The notes under the pieces are model-generated. The model searched no databases, was not told where the DNA came from, and worked only from the letters and a program-made list of their open reading frames with translations. Both the position numbers and the translations under genes were made by a program. Below, in pieces: positions 43,097 to 51,021 of a stretch of 64,000 bases of DNA (position 1 is its first letter; each line of letters starts with the position of its first letter). Source of the stretch: JBOGNO01 sp050747245 (GTDB lineage Bacteria; Acidobacteriota; Terriglobia; Acidiferrales; UBA7541); assembly GCA_050747245.1 (NCBI GenBank), contig JBOGNO010000003.1:186001-250000 (forward strand), read 5' to 3'.

Positions 43097-44299
43097 ATGC
43101 AAGCAGGCGGCGATAAAGGCAAAGTTTGGGTGAGTGATTTGAATAACGCATCAGGAGTGCGAGAGAAAATCCACGCGCGCTGCCCAATCCATTTTTATGA
43201 CACCACACTGCGGGATGGAGAGCAGACCGTCGGCGTGGTGTTCAGCCCGGCACAGAAACTGGAAATTGCGCGAAAACTCGACGCGCTGGGAGTGGGCCGG
43301 ATCGAAGCTGGTTTCCCCCGCGTTTCGTCCGACGATGCGGAGGCTATTCAGCTGATTTCCCGTGCGGGATTGCGCGCGGAAATCTGGGGGTTCGCTCGAA
43401 CGGCGCGTCCGGACATTGATGAACTGATCCGGCTTGAGATGAAAGCCACGGTCATCGAAATCCCGTCGAGCGAGATCAAACTTAGAGCGTATCAAATCTC
43501 CCCGACGGAAGCAGTTCGGAAGGCGGCGGATGCGGTGGGCTGGGCCACGAAACATGGAATCCGTGTGGCATTCTTTCCCGTCGATTCTTCTCGTGCGGAC
43601 CTCGAATTCTTGAAGACTCTGTATTTCGCGGCGATGGAAGCAGGAGCAGAAGAAGCCGTGGTGGTGGACACTGTCGGCGCGCTGGGACCGGAAGCGACTG
43701 AGCATCTTGTTGGGCGGGTGCGCGAATGGTTGGGAGAAAATGTGCCCTTGCATTTTCATGGGCACAACGATTTTGGACTGGCGACAGCATGCGCGATTGC
43801 CGCCGTGCGTGCAGGCGCGACCTGGATTCAGGGCACAATTAATGGAATGGGCGAGCGCGCGGGAAACGCCGACCTGGGCGAAGTGGCGCTGGCGCTGCAA
43901 TGTCTCTATGGCGTACCCGTGGAGTTACGGCTAGAAAAAATCCGGGAGACTTCGCAATTCGTCAAAAATACTTCGGGATATGAGCTCGAGCCCTGGAAAC
44001 CCGTCGTGGGAAAGAATCTGTTCATGCGTGAAAGCGGCGCGGTGGCCAGTCAGTTTCATATACCGGAAGCCATCGAGCCGTTCGCGGCTGAGATAGTGCA
44101 GGCGCAAAGAGAGATTGTCCTCGGAAAAAAGAGCGGGCTCGACAGCATTGCGCTGAAATCGCAGGAGCTGGGGATCGACATTCCTGAAGAACGGCGCGCG
44201 GCAGTTCTCGCTGCCGTGAAAGCCCGCGGGATCGAGAAACGGGGTCTTGTGGGAGACGCCGAATTCCGGGAAATAGTCCGAAATGTCTGTGCCCGTTAG
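43097..44299 (+). CDS. Homocitrate/isopropylmalate synthase-like enzyme (DRE-TIM aldolase family)
   Basis: 400 residues from the ATG at 43097 (GAGG 8 bases upstream). Family motifs are FYDTTLRDGEQTVGV, the metal-site HFHGHNDFGLATA and GTINGMGERAGNADLGE. The catalytic TIM barrel ends near 280; the C-terminal part contains the FVKNTSGYELEPWKPVVG and GKKSGLDSI segments usual in homocitrate and citramalate synthases, and there is no LeuA regulatory dimer domain. It should condense acetyl-CoA, or another acyl-CoA, with a 2-oxo-acid. There are no nif or lysine genes nearby, so the pathway is open. It shares an operon with a FAH-family hydrolase. Confidence 0.88.
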   Translation: MQAGGDKGKVWVSDLNNASGVREKIHARCPIHFYDTTLRDGEQTVGVVFSPAQKLEIARKLDALGVGRIEAGFPRVSSDDAEAIQLISRAGLRAEIWGFARTARPDIDELIRLEMKATVIEIPSSEIKLRAYQISPTEAVRKAADAVGWATKHGIRVAFFPVDSSRADLEFLKTLYFAAMEAGAEEAVVVDTVGALGPEATEHLVGRVREWLGENVPLHFHGHNDFGLATACAIAAVRAGATWIQGTINGMGERAGNADLGEVALALQCLYGVPVELRLEKIRETSQFVKNTSGYELEPWKPVVGKNLFMRESGAVASQFHIPEAIEPFAAEIVQAQREIVLGKKSGLDSIALKSQELGIDIPEERRAAVLAAVKARGIEKRGLVGDAEFREIVRNVCAR

Positions 44300-44379
44300 G
44301 ACTGTGCGCTGATTTCGACAGCAGCAGATAGCGGCACCGGGAGACTTTGCCAGCAGGTTTTCATAGGACAGGAGGCAGG

Positions 44380-45120
44380 ATGGACCGCGAACACTTTTAC
44401 TCGATCCTGAACGGCGAAGGGACGCTCGACTACGAGCTCTATCTGAATACCAAGGCGCTGCTTTCCTGCCAGAAAGATTTCAAGGCGTTTTGCAACGCAG
44501 ACGAGCTGCAATTTCAAATCGTGCACCAGGTGGAAGAACTCTGGATGAAGCTGATCAACTATACGCTGCTGGATATTGACGAATACCTGCAACAGGAGAA
44601 TACAAACCGCGTGCTGACGTTGTTTCGTCGGACGAACATCGCCCTGCGGCTCATGATCGAGCAGTTGGCTTTGCTCGAAACTATGTCTCCGCGCGAATAT
44701 CAGGAAATCCGGCTGCAGCTCGGAAATGGCAGCGGACAGGAATCGCCGGGATTTCGCGCGATTTTGAAAATGCCAGGGCACCTTTGGGAGTCGTACAAGA
44801 AGCATTACCTTGACAAACATGGGACAACTATCGAAAAGGTATTCAATTCCGAGTATGCCCATTCCGATGCCTACGTCGTCGCCGAAGCCATGGCCGAATT
44901 CGACGAACTGTTCCAGCGGTTCCGCTATTGCCACATGCAACTCATCCAGCGGACGATCGGATTCGGGGCCAAATCGCTCAAAGGGCGCTCCGTGGAGATC
45001 CTTAATGAAGGGATGCGCATTCGGTTTTTTCCAGAATTGTGGGAAATTCGAAATCACATGACGGACACTTGGGGCGCGACGTACGGAGTTGTGCGCGATT
45101 CCATCAGCCAGGGGCATTAA
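44380..45120 (+). CDS. Divergent tryptophan 2,3-dioxygenase-superfamily protein
   Basis: 246 residues from the ATG at 44380 with GGAGG 5 bases upstream. The N-terminal half is recognisably TDO-like: LDYELYLNTKALLSCQKD then FQIVHQVEELWMKLINYTLL, matching the distal-histidine helix of the family. The C-terminal half ends ELWEIRNHMTDTWGATYGVV, and the glycine/serine-rich GTGGSSG loop that closes on the tryptophan carboxylate in true TDO is missing. The His in IRNHM may be the heme ligand. It could be a heme oxygenase acting on another indole or aromatic. It is 80 bases downstream of the homocitrate-synthase-like gene. Confidence 0.8.
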   Translation: MDREHFYSILNGEGTLDYELYLNTKALLSCQKDFKAFCNADELQFQIVHQVEELWMKLINYTLLDIDEYLQQENTNRVLTLFRRTNIALRLMIEQLALLETMSPREYQEIRLQLGNGSGQESPGFRAILKMPGHLWESYKKHYLDKHGTTIEKVFNSEYAHSDAYVVAEAMAEFDELFQRFRYCHMQLIQRTIGFGAKSLKGRSVEILNEGMRIRFFPELWEIRNHMTDTWGATYGVVRDSISQGH

Positions 45121-45261
45121 TTCGGAGAGAGTGCGCTCTGGATTCGTGGCCCGTATGTCTTTGCCGCTCGACACTGGGGAGTGTCCTAATTTGAGTTCTG
45201 TCCACGGGGCACGATTCCAGGGGGGCGCGGCCAGCGGCTCCGCCGCGGAAGGAGGAGCATC

Positions 45262-45753
45262 ATGACACCTGACAATGTTATTGGAGCGGGAGTAGTGGCA
45301 CCGAACCGCATGTCCTACACGGAGGAATTCAAGTCACGAGTTGATTTGATGAAAGCTTTTTGTGAGACCGCCAAGACGTATATTCAGATCAGTTCCGCAG
45401 CGCTCGCTCTTCCGATCTTGTTCACACAGGCATTGCTGGGCAAAGAGGCAGCCGAGAGGGGGCTTCGAACCGTTGGTGTGCCAAGCAGCCTTGTCCTGGC
45501 TTGGATTTCCTTTCTTCTGGCCGTTGGATTCGGACTGTTGTACCAGTGGCTTGCTATTCGACTGATGTGGGACGAACTTCACAGAGTTCAGATCGCCCAC
45601 CAAAATATTACCAAGCCGGGGTTCCGAACTACATGGTGGGTGCCACAGCTCCGGTGGTTGAACCGATCTCTTCTATATGGTTGCATGCTCGTGTTCTTTT
45701 ACGTGGGTGGCATTCTGTTTGTAGTGTTCGCCACCCACGCAATTCGAGAATAA
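45262..45753 (+). CDS. Small membrane protein of unknown function
   Basis: 163 residues; AGGAGG lies about 6 bases before the ATG. The first 45 residues are polar and helical, followed by three hydrophobic segments near 48-64, 77-98 and 137-158, the last ending VGGILFVVFA. A basic, Trp-rich loop (TWWVPQLRWLNR) precedes the last segment. I do not recognise the family. Codon use and the isolated position between two catabolic clusters suggest an unrelated insertion. Confidence 0.65.
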   Translation: MTPDNVIGAGVVAPNRMSYTEEFKSRVDLMKAFCETAKTYIQISSAALALPILFTQALLGKEAAERGLRTVGVPSSLVLAWISFLLAVGFGLLYQWLAIRLMWDELHRVQIAHQNITKPGFRTTWWVPQLRWLNRSLLYGCMLVFFYVGGILFVVFATHAIRE

Positions 45754-45896
45754 GACACCACCAACCTTAGCGTAAACTTGAGAAAGTAAAGTTGGCACGC
45801 TGCTCCTGGATAAGTACGCTCGGAATGAAAGTGGGAACACTTGCTCAGCAACGGGTCTTAGGTTCCGGTGTAAAATAATCTGCTTCTATACTTACC

Positions 45897-46415
45897 TTAA
45901 TGGTACCCCTGCTCAGACCCGGCGTTTTTTATAGCGGCTGCCATCAGCCACCAAGTCAAGTACGGTAGTGCGAACCAAGAAATGAAGAACACCCATTCTG
46001 AGGCTCTGAGCAGGGCGGTGGAGCGCCAGCTTGCAGTAGTAACGTCGGCGGACTGCGTCGGATGCCCCCAATAATCAGTTTCGGCGTCCTGGATATAATG
46101 AACATCGTACCCCGCAATGTATCGATGGCCAAAATGGTCTCGAATTCGATTGTACTCCCCAAAGTTCAAAAATGAGAGGCAAGCCACAAATAGGGTCAGA
46201 AAGGGGCGGAGCTTCGTCAACTCTTGTTTGCTACTGCCCCTTAGCGAGGCCTTTAACCTTATGGACAGAGCAAGGATTGGAATGAAAAGCCAAAGCAGAA
46301 TGAATCCTTCCAAATGGCTCTCGTAGGCCTGTCCCAGAACGCCAAGGAACCAAAGGCAAAGTATTGCGATGCAGAAAATAATGACCGCCTTTAATATGAT
46401 CTGCCAAGGCTTCAT
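45897..46415 (-). CDS. Membrane protein of unknown function
   Basis: 172 residues with four hydrophobic segments near 7-28, 36-52, 72-86 and 142-162. A soluble loop of about 50 residues, with the Tyr/His-rich GHRYIAGYDVHYIQDAETD, lies between the third and fourth. The gene is convergent with the small membrane protein 143 bases away. The surrounding DNA (45,750-46,550) appears less G+C-rich than the rest of the window, which may mean recent acquisition. No family recognised. Confidence 0.6.
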   Translation of the reverse strand: MKPWQIILKAVIIFCIAILCLWFLGVLGQAYESHLEGFILLWLFIPILALSIRLKASLRGSSKQELTKLRPFLTLFVACLSFLNFGEYNRIRDHFGHRYIAGYDVHYIQDAETDYWGHPTQSADVTTASWRSTALLRASEWVFFISWFALPYLTWWLMAAAIKNAGSEQGYH

Positions 46416-46575
46416 CGATTTTAGCCCCCGCTAAACCAGATGGAGAGAATTACCCGCTCGCGCTCGGTGATAACTTTGACCCGCTACAGAAGTTGGCAAT
46501 CCAGCGGAAATACTTAATCCCCGTGGCGTATTAACACATCCAGGTCAGCCTAGCAATGCAATCGAGCGGAGGCTT

Positions 46576-47646
46576 TCACTCTCGGAAGTGGGGGAGGACC
46601 GCTTCACCGAACAGCCGTGCTTGTTCCAGGCGGTCGTCGCCCCAGAGTTCGAGAAGAATGTGAGTGCATCCGGCTTCGCGATACTCTTCGATGCGACGAA
46701 TACACTCCTCGGGCGTGCCGGCGATGGGACACACCTTTTCGAAGACTGCATCCGTGACGGCACGGGCCGCTTCCGTTCTGCCACCGCGCTCCATGGCTTC
46801 GGCGATCGGGCGAATTTCCTCAAACGACAATCCGGCTTTCTCCAGAAGCGTGTCAGCGGAGCCGCGGATGTTTTGGACTTTATTGGCGAGATACATCGCG
46901 GCCATCTCGCGAGCGCCCTGTCTGCCCTTTTTTGAATCGCTGGCGACGCTGCCGACCACAACAGAGCCTAAATCGAGCGTTGAGCCGTCCTTGCCAGATT
47001 TTTTCGCGCCTTCTAGCATCACGGTGCGCGAATGGCGGACGAAGGCGGGAGTGGTGATACTCGCGGTGAGCAAGCCATCCGCATGCGAGCCGGCCATGCG
47101 CTGAAGAACCGGGCCGGTCGCGCCAATATAGAAGGGAACTGGCTGGCGGCTGGCGTGCGCCTCCGGGTGAAGTGCGGGGAGAGAAGCCTCGAATGCTTGG
47201 CCCTGGTAGTGGACTTCGCCACCTGTGAGTGCGGCGCGAATGATTTCGATGCTCTCGCGCATCACGACGGCGGGCGAAGCCTCTTTTCCTTTCTCACCTT
47301 CGCCAATTTCCTTCATGAAAATCTTCGAAGCGCCGAGGCCGAGGAGGAAGCGGCCTCCGGCCAGATCCTGCATGACGCGGGCTTCCATGGCGATCTGGAC
47401 GGGATGGCGCGTGTAGGGAGAGATGATTCCCCAGCCGACGGCGATTCGCTTGGTCTCACGAGCGATGATTGCGGTGATGGCCGTCGAAGAACGCGCCTCC
47501 ATGGAATGTTTGCGCCACCAGGGATACGCTTCGGCGAGCCAAAAAGCGTCGAATCCTGCGCGCTCGCAGGCCACGGCCATGCGGATGGTTTCGTCAGCTG
47601 GCTCCATGCTGAGTTGCAACACGCCAATGCGGAATGGAACGCTCAT
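46576..47646 (-). CDS. LLM-class flavin/F420-dependent oxidoreductase
   Basis: 356 residues, a luciferase-like TIM barrel. The pattern RIGVLQLSMEPADETIRMA, FWLAEAYPWWRKHSMEARSS and GWGIISPYTRHPVQIAMEAR resembles the F420-binding methylene-H4MPT reductase branch more than FMN monooxygenases, with LAGGRFLLGLGASKI in the cofactor region. It probably transfers hydride between F420 and an organic substrate. It is the last gene of a ten-gene series, starting 21 bases after the ketopantoate-reductase-like gene. The cofE gene 5 kb away is consistent with F420 use; that is inference. Confidence 0.88.
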   Translation of the reverse strand: MSVPFRIGVLQLSMEPADETIRMAVACERAGFDAFWLAEAYPWWRKHSMEARSSTAITAIIARETKRIAVGWGIISPYTRHPVQIAMEARVMQDLAGGRFLLGLGASKIFMKEIGEGEKGKEASPAVVMRESIEIIRAALTGGEVHYQGQAFEASLPALHPEAHASRQPVPFYIGATGPVLQRMAGSHADGLLTASITTPAFVRHSRTVMLEGAKKSGKDGSTLDLGSVVVGSVASDSKKGRQGAREMAAMYLANKVQNIRGSADTLLEKAGLSFEEIRPIAEAMERGGRTEAARAVTDAVFEKVCPIAGTPEECIRRIEEYREAGCTHILLELWGDDRLEQARLFGEAVLPHFRE

Positions 47647-47667
47647 CTGACTCCTCAGATACTGCGG

Positions 47668-48591
47668 CTATGAAGGATTCGTCCAGGAATGTTGGAGGCC
47701 TTTGATAAGCGCCCACATCGCGCGATTGAGTGGTGTGGCGACGCCCGTTTTTTCTCCCCACTGCACGATGGCGCCGTTCATGAAATCCACTTCAGTTTGG
47801 CGGCGAGCCAGGACGTCCTGGAGCATGCTGGCGTTATGTTTTCCCAGCGCGTCGGCGCCTTTTTTCACCAGCAGGCCTGGATCGCCGTGCAGTTCAATGC
47901 CCAGGGCGCGGGAAACTGCCATGCCCTCGTCAATCAAATCGTTGAATAGGCCAGCCGTTGCATCCAAGCGCGCGGCGGCACCGTGATGGAGGAGCGTAAG
48001 AGCGCCGACTGGGTTTGTCGCCGCGTTAAAGATGAGCTTGGTCCATTGCGCGCCGCGAGCATCTTCGAGCGCGATGACGTTGAGGCCGGCGCGCGTGAGC
48101 GTCGCGGCGAGCTCGCGCACCCTCTCCATCGGAGTGGGGGAAGGTTCGAACGGGCCTATCCACGTGTCACCCTTGATGTCGAAGCCAACTCGGCCGGGCT
48201 CGATGACGTGTCCAGCGGGAAACGTGGTGCCGCGAATCACCTGCTTCACGTACGCGGCAATGATCTCTTCATTGCCGACGCCGTTCTGCACGGAGCACAC
48301 CGCGCCGCCTTTCTCAAAGATGTGTGCCGTCTGTTCGATGGCGCTGCGCGTGTGCGTGCTTTTCACGGCGACGATGCCGAAGTCGCACGCAGGGATCTCG
48401 CGGGCATTCGTGGTGGCGTTGAGGCGAACGGAAAAATCGGAGGCGCCCGAAATGCACAAGCCATTCTTGCGAATGGCTTCGATATGATCTTTCGCGACGT
48501 CATAGGCGTGCACTTCGACGTCCGCAAGGCGCGCGAGATGGGCCGCGAAGATGCTGCCTATAGCGCCGCAGCCGATGACGCAGATTTTCAT
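47668..48591 (-). CDS. Ketopantoate reductase-like (PanE/ApbA family) dehydrogenase, copy 1
   Basis: 307 residues from the ATG at 48591, which overlaps the preceding gene by four bases (ATGA). The Rossmann motif is GCGAIGSIFAAHLA, followed by GIVAVKSTHT and SVQNGVGNEE, the catalytic Lys in WTKLIFNAATNPVGAL and a C-terminal helical domain. The family reduces ketopantoate or related 2-oxo-acids with NADPH. A second paralogue lies at 52,229-53,176 in the same series, so a catabolic dehydrogenase role is more likely than pantothenate synthesis. Confidence 0.88.
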   Translation of the reverse strand: MKICVIGCGAIGSIFAAHLARLADVEVHAYDVAKDHIEAIRKNGLCISGASDFSVRLNATTNAREIPACDFGIVAVKSTHTRSAIEQTAHIFEKGGAVCSVQNGVGNEEIIAAYVKQVIRGTTFPAGHVIEPGRVGFDIKGDTWIGPFEPSPTPMERVRELAATLTRAGLNVIALEDARGAQWTKLIFNAATNPVGALTLLHHGAAARLDATAGLFNDLIDEGMAVSRALGIELHGDPGLLVKKGADALGKHNASMLQDVLARRQTEVDFMNGAIVQWGEKTGVATPLNRAMWALIKGLQHSWTNPS

Positions 48592-49730
48592 GCGCGCTTG
48601 GCCTCCGCCCTTTCGCCTCCAGAGAAAAATTTCCAAGGAATGCCGGCGAGGTTCACCCCTTCCTTTTTTCCTACACGGTAAGTGTCCTGCGTGTAGAGGC
48701 AAATCTCTCCGTTTGAATCCACCACCTGTGGATGCAGGCTGAAAATCATTCCTTCTTTGAGCTCCACTTTGCTTTCGGCGCCGATGGCGGGATGTTCGAG
48801 CATGGTCGTGCCGATGGAGTGGCCGGAAAGGTGACCGAGCGAAAATCCAGCGCGGTCGAAAATTTCCGCAGCGGCGCGATGCACCTCACAAGCTAATTCG
48901 CCTTCGCGCATTTTCTCCCGCGCGGCTTCGAGCGCTTCCGGATAGATCGTGCACATGGCCGCCGTGCGCGGGCTGATTTTCCCCCGGATGAGCGGGCGCG
49001 AGAATTCCACCCAGTAGCCCTCGGTGCCCGTAATTTCCAGCGAATAGAGCATCAGGTCATCGGGAGCGACGATGCGGTGGCCGGGAACCTTGAAATGCGC
49101 TTCCGCTTCTCCTTTCGTGCCGGAGAGGACGATATTCATCATGCGTAAGCCTGCGCCGCGGGCGAAAAAGCGCTCGACTGCCGGAGCCATGATTTCCGCT
49201 TCGGTGCGGCCGGGCTGATAGGCGGCCACAAGCGCCCAGAAACCATCGAGAATCACCTCCATGCTGTCGCGAATGGCGGCCATTTCCTCGTCGCTCTTCA
49301 CCGCGCGAGCCATGTCAAATTCGAAATCGAACGGGACAAGCTCGATAGAGGATTCCACAAGCGCGCGGTAATCGCGCACGGTGAGAACAAAATTCATGCC
49401 ATAGATGCCCAACCGACGCCAGCGCTTGGATTCCGCGCGTTCGCGAAGCCATTTCCCGGGGATCTCCGCCCACACGTGATCCTTCACCCAAGGCTGCTTT
49501 TTGTCGCCGATCCAGCGGGCTTCGCGGGGAAAAAGAAGCGTGGGCTCGCCCTCCAGAGGAATCAGGGCGTAGGCGTAGCGGTGGACGATTTCGAAGCCGG
49601 ATACGTAGCGGACAGCGCCCTCGAAGCCGGTGTACTCACTGCCGCAGACAAGCAGAGCGTCGAGATGCTGCGCCGCCATGGCCGCGCGGATATTGTGATA
49701 ACGGCGGTCGATTTCTTGCGCAGAGGTCAT
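48588..49730 (-). CDS. M24-fold (creatinase/aminopeptidase-like) protein with altered metal site
   Basis: 380 residues from the ATG at 49730, overlapping the M20 gene by four bases. The N-terminal creatinase domain (about 10-130) and C-terminal pita-bread fold are clear, with GHLSGHSIGTTMLEHP retaining a histidine. The usual dinuclear metal ligands are mostly replaced: the first Asp is Leu/Glu in SLEITG, the second is Glu in GYWVEFSR, the first Glu is His in FSLHPQ, and the last is Gln in YTQD. Creatinase itself is metal-free in this fold, so a C-N hydrolase acting without metals is plausible; Xaa-Pro peptidase activity is not. Confidence 0.87.
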   Translation of the reverse strand: MTSAQEIDRRYHNIRAAMAAQHLDALLVCGSEYTGFEGAVRYVSGFEIVHRYAYALIPLEGEPTLLFPREARWIGDKKQPWVKDHVWAEIPGKWLRERAESKRWRRLGIYGMNFVLTVRDYRALVESSIELVPFDFEFDMARAVKSDEEMAAIRDSMEVILDGFWALVAAYQPGRTEAEIMAPAVERFFARGAGLRMMNIVLSGTKGEAEAHFKVPGHRIVAPDDLMLYSLEITGTEGYWVEFSRPLIRGKISPRTAAMCTIYPEALEAAREKMREGELACEVHRAAAEIFDRAGFSLGHLSGHSIGTTMLEHPAIGAESKVELKEGMIFSLHPQVVDSNGEICLYTQDTYRVGKKEGVNLAGIPWKFFSGGERAEAKRA

Positions 49731-50992
49731 GCGCGCTCGGCACCGCAAATTCGCGCAATAGTGAGGGCGTAAATTTTCGTCATGGCCACAAGTGTTTCGA
49801 TGGCGACTTTTTCGCCCTGTGCGTCGCGTGGGCCGCTCGAGGGTCCGTAATTGATTGTTTCAATTCCAAAGCGCGATAGGACCGATGCATCGGAAGACCA
49901 CAAAACCGTGTCGCGCTCGGGACTCCTGCCGGTGACCTCCAGATGGCTCGCTTCAATCGCCTTGACCATTTCGTGGTCCCCGCTGATTTCCGCGCCAGGA
50001 ACGGATACAAAAGTTTCGAATTCGATTCCATAATCGGGGAAGCGGGTGCGGAGAGTATCAACCAATTCTTCGATATCGCGGCGCGCCGCGGAAAGAGGCA
50101 TCGTGGGCGGAACACGGACGTCAAGGAATACATCCGTGCGGTCGGGAGTGCGGCTCGCGCGCCAGGGATAGCCACCGCGTATACAGCCGAGATTCGCAAG
50201 ACCTTTCTTGTTTCCGTAGGCGGTCTTCTCCCTCCAGTTGGCGCTCCAGGAAATGATCGCGCCGAGAACATCGTGCATCCGGCGGACGGAATTCTCGTGT
50301 TCGCGCCCGGCAATGAATGCAGTGTGAACATAGGGGCCACAGGTGGAAATGCGCAACCACACGGAGCCGTAATGTCCGAGGACCAGCTTCATGTCCGTGG
50401 GTTCGCCGAGGATACACATATCCGGCATCACGCCGTGCGTGACCAGATAATGGCTGCCCGCGCCGTAGCCACGATATTCTTTGCCTGTAAATTCCTCACC
50501 CCACTGCGTCTTTTCAATTTCACCGACGACTGCCGCAACGATGACTTCCCCTCCCAGATGAACCTTCGCCCGCTGGAGGGCTCGAATCGCTTGCAGATAG
50601 CAGACCAGTGCGCCCTTCATGTTGTAAATGCCCAGACCAAAAATCATTCCGTCGCGCACGACGGCGTGCGGCTTGTAGCCGATGCCGGAGAGGAAATCCT
50701 CCTGCCCAGAATTGGATGTATCCATGTGCGCGTTGAACATCAGGCTGCGGCCGCGGCCATTCCCGGCGCGGCGGCCGACGACATTGGGACGCCCGTCCTC
50801 GACTTCTTGCCAGGACACCTGCAAGTCCATCGAGCGCATGGCTTCGCGCATGTACTTGGCCATCTCAAGTTCGCTGCCGGTGGGGCTGGGAATATTGATG
50901 ACGTCGCGGGACATTGCAATGATGTCCTGCTCGCTCACCTCCGCCACAATTGCGGCCGCGAGACTGTGCTCTTGCTTGGGAGTCGCATCCAT
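49727..50992 (-). CDS. M20-fold (ArgE/DapE-like) hydrolase with altered metal ligands
   Basis: 421 residues. The M20 fold is visible: NIPSPTGSELEMAKYM, the first metal His in FNAHMDTS, VAAVVGEIEKTQ and ILGEPTD, with a lid domain at about 195-310. Two of five ligands differ from the family: the bridging Asp of GxGxxDMKG is Asn in GLGIYNMKGA, and the last His is missing from GPSSGPRDAQGE. Related enzymes remove acyl groups from amino acids. Here metal binding may be mononuclear or lost. It lies between two M24-fold genes, 29 bases after one and overlapping the other by four bases. Confidence 0.87.
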   Translation of the reverse strand: MDATPKQEHSLAAAIVAEVSEQDIIAMSRDVINIPSPTGSELEMAKYMREAMRSMDLQVSWQEVEDGRPNVVGRRAGNGRGRSLMFNAHMDTSNSGQEDFLSGIGYKPHAVVRDGMIFGLGIYNMKGALVCYLQAIRALQRAKVHLGGEVIVAAVVGEIEKTQWGEEFTGKEYRGYGAGSHYLVTHGVMPDMCILGEPTDMKLVLGHYGSVWLRISTCGPYVHTAFIAGREHENSVRRMHDVLGAIISWSANWREKTAYGNKKGLANLGCIRGGYPWRASRTPDRTDVFLDVRVPPTMPLSAARRDIEELVDTLRTRFPDYGIEFETFVSVPGAEISGDHEMVKAIEASHLEVTGRSPERDTVLWSSDASVLSRFGIETINYGPSSGPRDAQGEKVAIETLVAMTKIYALTIARICGAERA

Positions 50993-51021
50993 CTTCAGTA
51001 TCCAGTCGTGCGCAGAATAGG

